Origin: Pampus argenteus
Taxonomy: Eukaryota; Chordata; Actinopteri; Scombriformes; Stromateidae
Length of the DNA stretch: 64,000 nt
Assembly (NCBI GenBank): GCA_036937835.1
Contig: CM072873.1
Coordinates: 8,982,501 to 9,046,500 of the forward strand
Direction of reading: 5' to 3'
Under the pieces are notes generated by a model. The model ran no database searches. It had not been told where the DNA came from and saw only the letters and a program-made list of their open reading frames with translations. Shown in pieces: positions 12,053 through 25,030 of this stretch. A program made the position numbers and the translations under genes. Position 1 is the first letter of the stretch, and each line of letters opens with the position of its first letter.

Positions 12053-14668
12053 GATACCACAGAGCAGAAAAGAACCAGAACAAGAAAATAAAAAAAAGGA
12101 TCATGTTTATTGTGCTATTAGATCTCATGCTATAACATGACTTGTTCTCCAGGACTAAGGCTTGTCAGATGGTATGGTTCTAACATTAGTCATTAATGTC
12201 TAATGTGTGTCTTTGTACATGCAGAAAATGGTGCAGTGCAAACTTTTCAGGGTTTTTCACCACTGATATAATTTTAATTCCTTCAAAAGACAACAATCAA
12301 GCAGTTCTGAGTGTTTCATCTCAATCGGTCCCATGAGAACGTTAGAAGTCACTGGCTGTCTGATAACACAGCAACACACTCATCCATCCATTCAGCTGAG
12401 CTGTTGAACAGATGCACACCAAGTCAAAGGATTTCCTCTGGTCCTAAATTTCTGCCATCCCTGTCAGCGTGCAGGAGAATTATGACACATGGCGGCGCTG
12501 ATGTCACTATTGTGTAAAGATTTAAACAACAGATTGAGATACCTGCTGCAGACAGAGAGCAAGGCTTTCTTGAGCACGTATAACTTCATTTCAGAGAAAA
12601 ATATTTTGATTCTACTTCACTGTGGTCTTACCTCTTTTTTTTATTAGGATTTGTATACATTTTAACATATTTCAACAAATGCACTGGCAAATAACATCAA
12701 CTGAGTGTTTTTTATTTAAAGCACAAGACCATCGCTGTAGGAAGTGTGCTAGGGATGCCGAAACAGTGGAGTAGTGAAATGTGCAGCTCATGGACCCAGT
12801 TAGAACCTTAGAATCCACCTCTTTTAAATGATGTCAAACAACGGCAAGCTTTAATGCATTTAACATTTCCATGCATGCAGTATTGTCACTGCAGAAAATA
12901 TTGTGGGACATTCAAGCAGCAAAACTTAAAAAAAAACTTGTAGTTATAAACCAGTCCATCCTCACAAGAAAAACTACAGCATAGTCTAAAACTCAGGATG
13001 GCAAAACAACCTATAGTTACGTTTACTAGTGGCTGTAGTTATTATGGCCTGAAGAAGTGACGCAGTTCAGATGACGTTAATGAGATGGGTTGGGTAGATA
13101 GTTAAATGTCAAAAAAATGGAGTTAGCTGCAGGAGATCGCTGTTCATTTCCCATTTCTGACTGTGAGTGTCATGTTTACAGCTGTTTTTTTTTTTTCAAA
13201 CCATGATCTTTCTTTAACCCTGAAGTGGTTTTTTGTGTGTAAAGCGAACCGGATCTTAACCCCAGCATTGTTATACAGTGAAGCCAAATTATCTTTTGAA
13301 AGTGATTTGTTTGAAAAGCGTCATTTTATGGGCGGTTCTGTAGGTCGCCTGTTCCCCATCAGTCCTATAGGGGGTGCTGAAAACACTCGTCTTTTCTTTG
13401 GTGTTATTGGAAAAAATGCCTATTCTGTTGTTTCTGAGGACGTGTTGTAATATATACTTGACAGGCCAGAGATAACGCTCCAGAGGAAACTCCAGAATTA
13501 AACTTTTAGCTACTGAAAAACATTCATCCTCCATATCAGGAGGACAGCTGCTTTAATCCAAACATTCTCCCTGTATGAACCTAGACTGTGTGTGTACGTG
13601 TAACAGCTGACCTTTTGGATGTGTAGAAGAATACAGAACATTAATCCATTAGCCAAAATAGTCAGCCCCAACTGAAATCATGTTCCCACAGCTATTTAAT
13701 GGGCTCTATGAAGTAGTAACTCTAACCATAAAATCATAATTACTCTGAAAGCTGTTCAACAGGACAGTGATAATAAGGCCCTGGATTTTAAATAAGTAAT
13801 GACACATATAATGTCATCATGCTCCAGATTGTAAAACTGAGGTTTTTGTTTCCCCTAGGAAAAAAAAAACAAGAAAACATTATTCTTGGTATAAAAGTGT
13901 CCCAATCTATTTCCAATATTTCCACACTGAAATGATCACTGGGTCATTTGCAGTGCAGACAAATTCAAATTAACATCTTCTTCTAGGAAGCAAGGCGACA
14001 AGTCTACCAGCATCAACCAAGTCTGAGGCAGAAAAGTTTAACTGAAACCATAATGTACACTAACAGTGATCCCAGTTTTAAATATTTCATTCTTTTCCCA
14101 CTTTTGTGATATCATTTTACTCGATGGTTTCAGTGCTTGTTGAGATGTCGAGTTCGTCATACATCCTGTTTAACCACATTATTCAAAACATTATTTTAGT
14201 AGTGAAAACTAAGCGTAATACATGAACACCCAGTTTAACATTCACCCTCATTCATTTCAAACTACTGGAGTAAGCATGGTTGAACTAAGAATCTGTCTGT
14301 TATGTGATGTGATGTGATGTTGCTTGTCCTGATGGATTCAAATGTAAATGTGTGCCAAGTTGCGGTTATTTAGTTAGTTGAAGACAGGAAAGGATAAGAA
14401 GAAAGAACATATCTGGAACAGCTACTAAATTGACTTCAGCGAGGATCTATAGGTTTACCACACAGATGCTGTATAATAACTGATGATTGTACAATATTCA
14501 TTTATTGATAATCCAATTAATTTGATGTTACAGGGAGCATGGTTGTAAGTAATCTGTTTATCATCATTATCATTAAAATATTAACCTTCAGATATTCAAA
14601 ATTTGGACGTTTAACAATCATTATTAAGTAGTAATGTCACATACATCAGTGTTGTGAATAATTTAATT

Positions 14669-14670
<2 letters not shown>
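12053..14670. other. Intergenic stretch, no gene recognised
   Basis: Only short open frames without signatures and minor T/A runs. No splice-bounded coding blocks stood out. Confidence 0.55.

Positions 14671-14702
<32 letters not shown>
14671..14702. repeat. (TA)n microsatellite
   Basis: Uninterrupted TA run of 32 bases, followed by a T-rich tract. Confidence 0.95.
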
Positions 14703-14706
<4 letters not shown>

Positions 14707-14759
14707 TTATTTTTTTTTTTAAAAGAACAAATTAGCAAATAATTGTCATTCCCCTTTAA

Positions 14760-15270
14760 AAGATCCAAGCACCGATTCGTAGATGACATGACCCCTCCAA
14801 GTTGTGCCTAATGATTCTAACGTGTTAATGAGATTAACAGCCTGCTCGTTTTCTTAAGTTTCTTTTTTCGTGCAAAAAGTATTGCAGCAGGAAAATAAAG
14901 TGAAGTCATGACTTCAGGTCAACGTCCCCTATTAACAGTCTTTGCTTCTGACACAATCCGTCTGCCAAAAAGAATGACCTCATACCTAATTAGCACACGG
15001 TGAACAAACCTCAAAATTGAAAGTGTAGATGATAAAAATTGCAGAAGGGACGGTGATGAATTTACTGCACCGAAATGAAGTCATGCAACCATCTCTTTCT
15101 TGATACATGTGCAAGAACGTGGGTTGAAAGTAGCTAATCTTTGGAATTTGAGCCTCCGCTGACTATGAACAGCACAGGGATTCGGTCTTTTCCAGCGCCC
15201 ACCGGGATTCATGATTAGTTTCCAAGCCTTTCATGCAAATTCAGCTCCCAGGCTTCATTTTCCGCTCATT
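14760..15270. promoter_or_regulatory. Candidate conserved noncoding/enhancer-like block
   Basis: A high-complexity, repeat-free segment dense in transcription-factor-like words. These include homeodomain cores (TTAATGAG near 14826, CCTAATTAG near 14986), a 14-bp palindrome GAAGTCATGACTTC (14902-14915) beside an AGGTCA half-site (14916-14921), and an octamer-type ATGCAAAT near 15234. It resembles developmental enhancers, but motif density alone is weak evidence and no comparison was possible. Confidence 0.25.
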
Positions 15271-15469
15271 AAAAACAGGCTCTCAAACTCCAGTTCAGCA
15301 CGACAAGTCTATCCGGTCATCATATTTCGCCACTAAAACAATACAACAGTGTGTCGACTCAGCACTTCCTCCTCTTCCCACGTTTGTTGTGGGAGTGCGC
15401 CTGGTTCTCAGGCTGGATTTTATTGGCTGTCGGGGAGAACGTTCAGAGGCAGGTGGTGACTCGCGCATG

Positions 15470-15501
15470 CACACACACACACACACACACAGACACACAC
15501 A
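15470..15501. repeat. (CA)n microsatellite
   Basis: CA run with one GA interruption near 15492. Confidence 0.95.
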
Positions 15502-15928
15502 TTATGTCATCATGGTCAAAGAATTTATGTTTTTGACCAGTGAATCTGTGAATTGAATTTCAGACTTGACGTGTCTTTCCTCTCATCAAATGAAACCAGT
15601 AGCTTCATAGCATCCCAGTTGTGTCGATCTTTATATTCGTGATAAAACTGCATAATGCTGCAGGAGACTTTGTGAATGTAATAGGAGTGTGAAGTTAATG
15701 TTTCACCAGTGATCGCATGTGCGGAAATAATCACCATCTAGCAGGAAACAGGTCTGATCATTATTTAAAAAAGGATAACCCCTTTTGGCTCTGGTCAGTT
15801 TATATATAAACACCACTATGAGCTCATGAAATGGCTTCTGTGAGTTATTTGTAGCCTAAAAGGTACCAGGTTAGCTTAAACTGTCCCAGACTGGCCTGTC
15901 ATGACTGACACATCCTAACTTCTCAGGT

Positions 15929-15957
<29 letters not shown>
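15929..15957. repeat. (CA)n microsatellite
   Basis: Uninterrupted CA run of about 29 bases. Confidence 0.95.
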
Positions 15958-15959
<2 letters not shown>

Positions 15960-16063
15960 ATGATGTTATCATTTTTTTTACCTTTTACAGTATGAGGATG
16001 CACAAATTAGGTAGCCAGATAAAAAAAAAAAGATCAACACCACTCTCCTATCTGTCTGTTCAA

Positions 16064-16255
16064 TAGAAACCCGGAGCCATTAAATGGTTAACTTAGCTTT
16101 GCATAAGGGCCGGTAACGACAGGTCTGGCTCCGATTGAAGGTTTTACAGGGGTCAAACAGACTATTTCTTGGCTGAGCGCAGTGACTTCCTGGATTGCCT
16201 GGCAACTACATGGTGGTGACAAGACTCCAAGATACGTAACCCCTGTAAAACCACC
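16064..16255. repeat. Teleost inverted/MITE-like repeat copy with palindromic arms
   Basis: It contains TTAACTTAGCTTTGCATAAG and CTTGGCTGAGCGCAGTGACT, both recurring blocks of the family. GGTTTTACAGGGGT (16140-16153) is the exact reverse complement of ACCCCTGTAAAACC (16239-16252), so the copy carries inverted arms around an 85-bp core. Confidence 0.65.
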
Positions 16256-19200
16256 ACTTACACTTTGATACTTCTTTCATTTCTTTTAAAGAAGTAAAGT
16301 CATTATAGACTTTGTAGGGTTTGAATGATTTCACAAGGACAGTTTTTTAGGCATATGCAGTGCTGTGATGAGGTCTCTGTTTTGGAACCTTTTTTATTTT
16401 TTTTATTTATGTGGACAATAAAAATAAGGAACTTATTTCCATTACTATTATGTAACTGTTTAAGATTTGGCAAATTTAGAAAACCAGAGATGAAACATAA
16501 TTTAGGTTTATTGTATTTAATTTTAATGTTACTTGCTATGACTGATGTGAGTCTAAGGATGAATTTTTCAACTCTGGCTGGACAATAATGTCAATGCCAA
16601 AACCGATAAGGACCTGGAGACCTGAGTTTTGCGTTGTCATACATTACAGCATCTTTAGTAAAGCCATGTCTAAAGTCTAAGCTGCAGTTTTGGAAACAGA
16701 AAAGCAATCAGCATCATTCAGTCAGAATGTATATGTTCACCATAATTTCAGATGTGGTGGATTTGTTGTAATCTGTGACCAGAGGCTGTCTGCAGTCACA
16801 GAGACTGTAGCTTCTAAGCCCTTTTTTCTCTCTTAAGGCAGGATGTCAATAAACTCACTGAAGCTTTTGGTCAAGCCAGACAGAGGAACCGCTCAGAGAC
16901 ATTTTATGGAGGATCTTGTAAGTTGAACACACAGATGTTGAGTATATTCTGAGGGTGGAGTTGAAGAAGGGATCTGCAAAACTATGTATATTACACTTGT
17001 GGGGTCAATGATGTTTTGCAATACCTGGACTTCAAAACCTCGGGAGAATATTTAGTATTTGAAGAAATAAGGTGAAGTTTGTAAGTTTGGCAACACATTA
17101 AGCCATTCTTTATGTCACTTAGCCACAATGTGGACATTAAATCCAGTGAGGCCAGTGACTCTGTCTGACTCTGTCCCATAATACCAAGAGATCCAGGGCA
17201 GGACGCCACATTTAGTGATCCACTACTTAACAGGCCTTTTATTTGTTATTCTTTGCTTCTTAAACCTTTAAAAGGGGTCATGGGTCAAAGAGACTGCCTG
17301 GGGAGAGATGTAGCCAGTTGATTAAGTAAACAACACAGTGGCAATATCAGTTGAGCGCCGAGAGACATCAGACTCCAGAGGTCCAGGATCTGGTAATAGG
17401 ATCCAGAGTGGTGAGGGATGATGTCATGAGGAAAGACAGACGGGCGGCCAGGCCGGCCAATGTGTGGATGGATATACGTATGAAGGCACAAAACTGCAGA
17501 CAGATCACAGATGTATCCTCAACTCTGAGGACATTTGGTCATGTTCAACTGAATTTATTATAATCTTCTCCTCTATCTGGTTATGATTTTTTTTTATCCA
17601 TACATGCAGGATAAAAGAAAAGAAAGTGTGCTGGAGGATATAATGCTCACATGTATGTACTCCAGAAGTCCATTCAACACCATGAATACTTTATCTTCCC
17701 ACAGCTTAAAACCCTACAAAGAGAATGATGTGTAGTTATCCCTTATGTCAACATGGCAACATGGTGAGCCTTCAGTGAGGAAGAGGGAGCATTTACCCAG
17801 CAGGTGTCACTGTTTGTCTGCAGCACCAAGAAAAAATGTGCGAAGGGGTTCTGCTCAGTTAGCATCAACGCTCCTGATAACACCCTTTAAACACAGACAT
17901 GTTGTTATTGATTCATAAAAAAAAAAACCAACAGTAAGTTCATCTTGTTCATCAATCTGGCAACCCCGACCATGTTGCCGTTTTTAAAGCTGTCACAGAT
18001 TTCATGACTAGAAAATCCAAAGTATTTGAAATTCTCCGAGTCTTTACACATGTACTCATAATACCAGAGAATTACTGGAAATACTGGGCTATAAACACCT
18101 CAGCATTAATTGATTCATTCTTCCCAACAGTTCGGCCGTGCGAATTTAACTTGACTGCATTTTGTAACACATAATAAAATTAAGTGCATTTAGTCCTCAT
18201 CTACCAACTGCTGTGTTGCAACGCTGCTTTAAAAATCGCCCTCGTAAAAATTTACAATTAAAAGCAGCCAAATTCTTGTTAGGTGACATACATGGATATA
18301 ACACTTGATATAACAATGAAGTGTTCATTTAAATTACAATGGATGTTAATACTTTCATTTCATGAAATGCCTAGTTATGTCTCATGCTTATGATACTGAT
18401 GGTATTCATTAAACTTGCTTTCACCATGCAGGGGCTTGCTCTAAGGGTCAGGATGGTTTTCAGGAAGATAGATCACTGAAACACCAGGGGACGCCCTATT
18501 TAATAGCCAACTGCCGACACAAAGTTCACACAAACACCCCTATAGTTCTTTTTATGCATTATGAAACCATTAGATCCTAAATGATGATTGCAGCTCAAAT
18601 TTGGACAGACTGTTGATCTGGAGCAGACTTGCTTCCAGATGTGATCACCTGGCATTTGAATGAATCATTTTCACCATTAGCTGGAACCCCCAGACCAAGC
18701 TTCTTTTTTTTTTTTTTTTTTTTTTTTTGACTGTTTATATGCAAAAAGTTTTATTTCCAGTCTTTTGATCTGATGTTGCTTCCATATAGTCTTGCGTTGT
18801 TTTCCATAGAACGTCTCAGATCTCTTCTGGGATGATAATTGCCTTTTATCATTTGTACTCTGGATTTCTGGGTCTTTTATCAACCATTTCCCTAATCCTC
18901 TTATCTCAGGGGGTTTCTGTGTGCAAAGCTGTGGGGCCACTGTACTTTATGTTGTGTAAAGATGGCTGAACGGACGAGTCTGTCTGTCTCTCTCATCTAC
19001 ATGCGTATACCACAAGCCACATGAAGCCCTGTGCCTATGAAACACATCTGCTACATCTGCATGCTGCAGGATACACCCACACAAACATACACTAGTACAG
19101 ATGCTTGTTGTCACAAACACATGTACACAACCGCTGGCATGTGTTCCTTTATTTACTTCATATGTACAATTTGTACTAATGTCATCATGAGGACATTCCT

Positions 19201-20749
19201 GTAAGTTGTCCTGATTTCCTTCTGTCCTCTCTTTAAAAGGGAGAACTTTGGACCTTTTTTTTCCTGGTATTTCCATGACATTTATTTATAATTTATATAA
19301 CTGTCTGAGAAGAATTCAAACCATAAACCTCAGGATGTAATCTTCTTTTAATCTGCCTGATGAGAGTGGAAACCATTAGTCCAGATTCCCTACATACCTT
19401 TACGAGCTTGTTGTGTCTAAAGCTTGGACAAAATCCCCCAAATAGTCCTATGATGAGTTTAAAAACTTCTAACGGCTCTTAACTGGCCGGCTCTTTGAGT
19501 GGCGGGGGGTGCCAGACGGCTGACCAGCATGTCATCAAGTTTCAGATGCATGCCTGAACATGAATGGCAATCAGTGAGTTAATGATTGAACACAACTACA
19601 ATGAACGTGTGTGTGTGTTTTTTTCAGATCTGGTCACTGCTCTTGGGTGGTAAACACAGTCTAATTAAACCCTGGAGAACAGAGGCAACAAATCTGTTAG
19701 AATGTAATTAATCAATCAAATCCGTTGCCGTTTTCCCCCCAGAAAATGAGATCATTTTCATGGGTGATAAAATGTGAGCACATATTCAGATAGAAAAAGG
19801 GAATTATAGTAATTCCAGAAGTCATCTGTTAACCATTTCCCATGACAGTGTGTCAGCGTTTTGTCATGTGCGACCATTATATATATAGCCGCACTACCTT
19901 CCCAGTATCGAGTCATTATACCAGAAACCAAACACTAGTGCCCTCCGTTGAACGCCCTTTATTTACCAAGGTCTGTAATAATGGCCAAAAGGGAAACCCC
20001 TACTCTATTTACTGGTTTCTATATAGGGGACATCAATCCATACAAGCAACCAAACCGAGAGGGATCTGTGGCCATCCAGCTCTCAGTTGTGGCAGTGGAA
20101 GTGGGTTTTAGTGGATCCCTGATTCACGGAGCATAGACAAACCCTGAAATTTGCACCAAGTATGTCTCTGTTTCTGTCAGCCCAGCAATTTAGTTAACTG
20201 TTGCAGATGCTCGCAGGGCAACGGACCAGATTCCATGTGGCCTGCAGTCGCTCGGATGAAAAAATAACATTCTTTATGTTCTGTTCATTTATTGAATAGA
20301 GAGAAGCTTTTCATTTTGTCTACTCTTGGATCACGTTTTTTTGTACGTTCATTCATCACGATTGCAGTTTGGATGGAGGTAATGTAAGGTGATGCTTGGT
20401 ATCTAAAAAAACAACAACTCACTGGAATCAGGGGATCCGGGCCATACATGAGGTTTGGCTTGTCGAGGTAGGATTTCCGTTCCCTCTGGACATGGCAGGT
20501 CTAGCTGCTTTTTTTTGCGTGCTTCATATAGGCAGCCCACATACCCACATAAAAGCCCAGCTCATTTTCACAGAATCATGCAACCCCTGGAGTTTAATGG
20601 TCTCAATCAAATTGTTTTTTAGTTCAGTCTTATTTTGGGGTCATAATGTAATGCCAAGGAAAACCTCAAGGTCTAAGTTTAGCATGTCACACTACTTAAA
20701 AATAAGTAGGCGTTTATTAGAACAATAGATTATGCCGTCCCTTATCGGG
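16256..20749. other. Intergenic stretch, no gene recognised
   Basis: No domain-bearing frame. It contains a long T-run (18704-18728) and short simple sequences. ORFs of about 110 codons at 18947-19276 (minus) and 20396-20728 (plus) lack any recognisable feature. Confidence 0.6.
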
Positions 20750-20935
20750 TGGAACCTCCCTTTCCCTGCATCTCCTGTACACCTCCAGGGCTGAGAGACA
20801 GGCAAGGAGAATCACAGCTGACCCCTCCGATCCCGGTCATGGACTCCTTTCTCCAGGAGGCTGCAATCCATCAAGACCAGAACCTCCCATCATAAGAACA
20901 GCTTCTTCTCATCTGCAACTGGTCCCACTAATTAA
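20750..20935 (+). pseudogene. LINE reverse-transcriptase ORF, C-terminal fragment (L2/Rex-like)
   Basis: Translation gives SLHLLYTSRAERQARRITAD in one frame. After a +1 shift it gives RRLQSIKTRTSHHKNSFFSS and a TAA at 20933-20935. The layout LYTSRA, then R-rich, then a KTRTSRxKNSFFP-like end is the C-terminal tail after the reverse-transcriptase domain in fish L2/Rex-type non-LTR retrotransposons, recognised from memory. Only about 60 codons remain and they are frameshifted, so this is a dead 5'-truncated copy. The right end runs into a fold-back hairpin. Confidence 0.7.
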
Positions 20936-20959
20936 TAGTGAGACCAGTTGCAGATGAGA
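20907..20959. repeat. Near-perfect fold-back hairpin at the end of the LINE fragment
   Basis: The 23-base arms (20907-20929 and 20937-20959) are reverse complements with a single mismatch, separated by AATTAAT. The left arm is the last coding part of the LINE remnant; the right arm is an inverted copy of it. This suggests a template-switch or inversion event at insertion. Confidence 0.9.
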
Positions 20960-22736
20960 TTGAGTCCTCTTCGAAATGATGAGGTATTCCTTACTGTATA
21001 TACAAACACAATGGAGCTAATGTGGTGAATTTGGGGGGCGGATACCCACAGACATTACAGTAAATGCGTTGTGGATTGTTCTCACATTATTGGCAAATGT
21101 TTCTCAAGGTCTCCAAAAATATTTTTTTGGCATGACAAAGAGAGGATTTATTACTTGCTATAGAAAAATAAAACTATGATGTGGTGGCGGTTCTTTGTGT
21201 AAATAATATGGGCATGTGCTTCCCCGAGGTCGTTTGCTATTTAATTATCAGTTTCTCAGTGGTGAGATATATAATTGTCTCTACAACTGGCAGAGCTTAT
21301 TATAAATAAAGCATATTATTATTATTATTGTCCATATTGTTGTGGTCTAAATGAATATTTTTTTTTACACATTAGACCTTTCATTTTTATATTAGTAACT
21401 AAGGGCAGTGACATGAGAAGGCCTTGTTTATTGCAAATAAAAAAAACATAATGAAAGCTTGTTTGCGATGAAAAAAACTAATTTGAATGCTCACTCTTAA
21501 GAACAATAAACAGTATTTATTGTAATTTATTACATCTGGGCTCATGATCTGGGTAAATGTCTGCTGTGAGACAACCAAGCAGATTGAGTGCAATAACACA
21601 GCAGATGATACGACTGTCATGCTGTAATCTGGGAGATATTCTGACGTGATGTTTGAAATGCACCAAATGTTTGGAGCTAGTGTAGTTAAACCCGTCACTC
21701 ATGGTGGTCATGGTGTAGTGGATCTTTTATCCATTGAGACATGGCAACAAGTTTTGACAGCAGAACAAATAAATCATTTGATGAGCTTTGTAAAATTGCC
21801 ATTAAAATTATTAAATAATTGGCACTGCAGTCACTTTAAAATTTTATTTTGAAACATTTTATGCATCTCACTTATTTCTAAATGTCAGAAGAATATAAAT
21901 TGATCGCCCTATTATACTTTACAGCCACAGGGTCCATTTTTGCAGACCAGATACGAAGCACTCTCCAGCCCATTCATTGTGTTGCTTAGCCGTTTGGATC
22001 TGAAAGGGTCACTTGAGGAGAGGCTCTGTGGGAAGACGATACAATAATTGTCACATCAAATATCTTTGATGCCGTCTTCACAACTGCTGAGTGCAGAGCG
22101 GAGAGTGAGTCACATTTATAAAAATAATCCAGCGCAGTGGCAAGCCTTGGTTTAACATGCGTTTAATCTAATGTGTCAAAACACTTCAGTCCTTTAGCTT
22201 TTTTTTCCATTTGCACACTAGGTTTTAACAAGTGTGCCCAACATCATCATTTCTGCCTCTATTTATGTAGAATATAAAGAGCTTTAAGCAGCTTGACTCA
22301 TTACTGTTTGTTATAGGAGTAGCAGTGAGTAACGTGTTCTTTTCAATTCATTAAAATGACATTTTTCTAAGAGACCCAAGCCAAGTTAGATGTAGCTGAA
22401 AAGCAGAAAGTAAAATATTGTTATGAATATTGTCTGTAATGAGAACTTAAAGAGCCAGATTCATAAATCCATCACTGTTTGCCTATGTTAAACAAAAAGT
22501 CACTGTAGCATCACAAGTTGTACAGGTTACAAAACCTGATATTCCAATATCTGTCTGTGAGAGGCTTCAGCGTATGGTATGTTTGTAAGATAGACAGTAA
22601 TCAAAGCAGACCTGAGAGTCAAAGTAGGAAGAAACATCTGCTAAAATTATATCATGTCACATCTTGATAACCGAATAGTTAAGGCACATAACACATATCC
22701 ACATTGTTCTTAGTTCATTTCCAGCATGTCATACCC

Positions 22737-22758
22737 CTCTCTCTCTCTCTCTCTCTCT
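22737..22758. repeat. (CT)n microsatellite
   Basis: Uninterrupted CT run of 22 bases. Confidence 0.95.
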
Positions 22759-23873
22759 GTCCTCATTTCTTTCCCATCTGCCTTTTTTATTGTCCTAGCC
22801 AATAAAAAGGGGGGGAAAAAAGTAATAATAATAATGTACTTTTTCTGAAATCAGCACTCCCTACTGGAAAAGAAAACACCACGAGCAGCATGTTCACAAA
22901 CATGCCAGACCTCTAACCAGTCGTGTGATTTCTATCTGTCTCTGAAATTGTACATTGGTATATAACACAATACTGCTGTCAGCAGATATTGTGAGAATGT
23001 AATAAGGAAAACGTGGGCCCAACTTCATCCTAGCTGGTGGGCTCCGACATCTCTTCATCGTTCTTTTAAATCCGTTTCATCTCATCTCATTTCATCTACA
23101 AAGCCTGGACAAAGATGTCAACAGTGTAGAACAGCTAAACTTGCCGAAGACACCTGAATCTTGTTGTTTCAGCTGCTCGTGTGTCCTCACGTGCATGCCG
23201 TCCAGTTGCTTTCTGACACGATCCATGGCTGTTTGCATATCCGTCAGCGAGACAGAGAGCGAAAAAAGGCCATCGTGCGTTAATACATAACATATACCAA
23301 GACTTGCAGGTTTCGCATTGGATGCAAAATTGCACATTTCTGAAGTGGACTCGGCCTCTGTCAGTGTGTCTGACTCTCACCTTGTTTCGCATGTCTCCGG
23401 CTATAAACTCAATACAAGTTGTTGTTGATCAAGGAAGAGGAAACGCAAACATGACTGTCAGTTGTCATTAAACAAAGACCGAATCACAAATTCCTTAAGC
23501 TGACGCACATCTGCGCTCACTTACATTCAAAGAGAAAGACGTCTGTGTTTCAAACATTCTGCATTCGCTGATTCATGTCATCTTTTTACATTTGTTGGAA
23601 GTCAACCATCAGCGAAGAGTTTACAGACTAGAGTGTAACAGAGGTGTGTTCATTATTCCACAGTTTAACAACAATAACTGGCAATTAAAATATTGTACCT
23701 GTACTTATACTGGACATGTAACCATTTCCATTTATCTACTGTACACGTGCTACAATAATCGATGTTGCATGTCTCTCTTCCACTGTTTGCTACAGCTGTA
23801 AATATGTATATAGAGTATTTTTTTTTTACCATCCAGATGCGACTGTTTAACAACCATCTCGACTCAGGTCCAC

Positions 23874-23929
23874 ATCAGCTTGTCAATTCAGTAAATATAC
23901 CATTCAGAAAGTACGAGTACGCAGCCTTT
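23874..23929 (+). repeat. Direct repeat copy 1 (partner at 24481)
   Basis: Begins ATCAGCTTGTCAATTCAGTA, shared with 24481, and continues through ACCATTCAG-AAGT and ACGCAGCCT. A few substitutions and a 2-base insertion separate the two copies, which lie 607 bases apart. Confidence 0.85.
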
Positions 23930-24392
23930 CATATTAGTCTGTCCGTTGTTGTGCCGAAAATAATACCGGTGAAGGTCATAGAGTGCCATACTCAGCTGTA
24001 ACAATCTGTTGCTGGTTTCAGACAGAAGGTTGTAGTTGCACTAGTCTGATTAGGAAACACTGTGACTGTGGTGTTAACTGTAAACTCGGTTACTCCGACT
24101 CTGATCATGTGCAAAGGAACCACATTTTAATTGAGACTTCAGATTTGGAAAACCTTCAATAAAGCACTCAAATGCTCCCCACATGCAGATTTTGCAATGA
24201 TGAATTAATCACTCGTTATTATTTCCACATTGAACTGGATTTAATAGCTGCCTGTCCTCAACAAGATCAAGATACTGGGAATAAAAAAAAACAAACATAT
24301 GAAACCAACTAAGGCTGATGAGATATATCTGACAAACAGACAGAAGACATGAGATAAAAATAAAGTATAAAGTAATAAACACATACTCTCTG

Positions 24393-25030
24393 TGTCATGG
24401 TTCTGTCACAGTCTGGCTCTGTGTGATTCGTATTCTCCATTTTATTTGTAAGAGGTTGGGTTTCTTCATGATGTAAATTAATCAGCTTGTCAATTCAGTA
24501 AATACCATTCAGGAAGTGCAAGTACACAGCCTGTTTATTGTGTTGAAGTTTACACTGGTTACAGCGATGTGTTGTACTATCACTTCCAGGAACATTATCC
24601 GTCTATTTGCATATGGAACAGATCTATGTTTTTCGAACCTTGAATGTAAGCATATCTCTTACATTGTTCTTAGTGTTTTGTGTTTGCATTTAGTCTGCTT
24701 TTTCTTGAGCCTACTTATTGTGTTTTTGTTTTGTTGTTGGTTGCCTGTTTGCTCTGTCTTGTCCTTCCCAGCCTGTTTCCCCCTCCTCACCTGTCCTTTA
24801 TCAACCTCATCAGCCCCGCTCCCTTGTTTTCTCAGCCAATCAAATCCCAGCCTGCCCTTGTGTCTTGCCATCTGTTCCTTGATTAATTCAGTTTGTATTT
24901 CAGCCCTGTTGTCATTTCTTGTTGGTTATTGTTGTCTAGTTTTGTTCTAGCAGCTTTGCTTAGTCTACATGAGCTTTGAATAAAAAGGAGTTATTCTTCA
25001 GGTTTGCTCTGCCTGACGTCCTGCATGTGA
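24393..25030 (+). mobile_element. LTR-like / solo-LTR-like repeat, copy 1
   Basis: It starts TGTCATGGTTCTGTCA and continues CTCTGTGT, as does 27017. Both copies share a CACCTG..CCT..TCAGCCC block and a CTCAGCCAATCA block, then a C/T-rich stretch. This copy has AATAAA near 24979 and ends near TTTGCTCTGCCTGACGTCCT. A TGT start, internal polyA signal and CCTGC-rich end resemble fish Gypsy-type LTRs from memory. The 144-codon frame at 24516-24950 lies in this repeat and is not a gene. The direct-repeat copy at 24481 sits inside it. Right border approximate. Confidence 0.5.
24481..24533 (+). repeat. Direct repeat copy 2 (partner at 23874)
   Basis: It matches 23874-23929 in order, with few differences, and lies within the LTR-like repeat. 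A local duplication, possibly tied to that insertion, would explain it. Confidence 0.85.

Larger units (their letters stand above)
20960..24392. other. Intergenic stretch, no confident gene
   Basis: It contains a TATTATTATTATT tail near 21310-21330 that could be the LINE tail, a CT microsatellite (22737-22758), and the first copy of a 50-bp direct repeat (23874). One minus-strand frame near 23.25-23.15 kb reads as an amphipathic stretch (MQTAMDRVRKQLDG) beside a GTGAGG donor, but has no convincing acceptor, so I do not call it. Confidence 0.5.

Noticed and set aside
23092..23337. Minus-strand frame with amphipathic MQTAMDRVRKQLDG as an exon
   Set aside because: A donor-like GTGAGG exists, but there is no acceptor upstream in frame and no homologue recognised.
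24516..24950. 144-codon plus-strand ORF with hydrophobic stretches as a membrane protein
   Set aside because: It lies inside an LTR-like repeat shared with 27017 and follows its C/T-rich composition.
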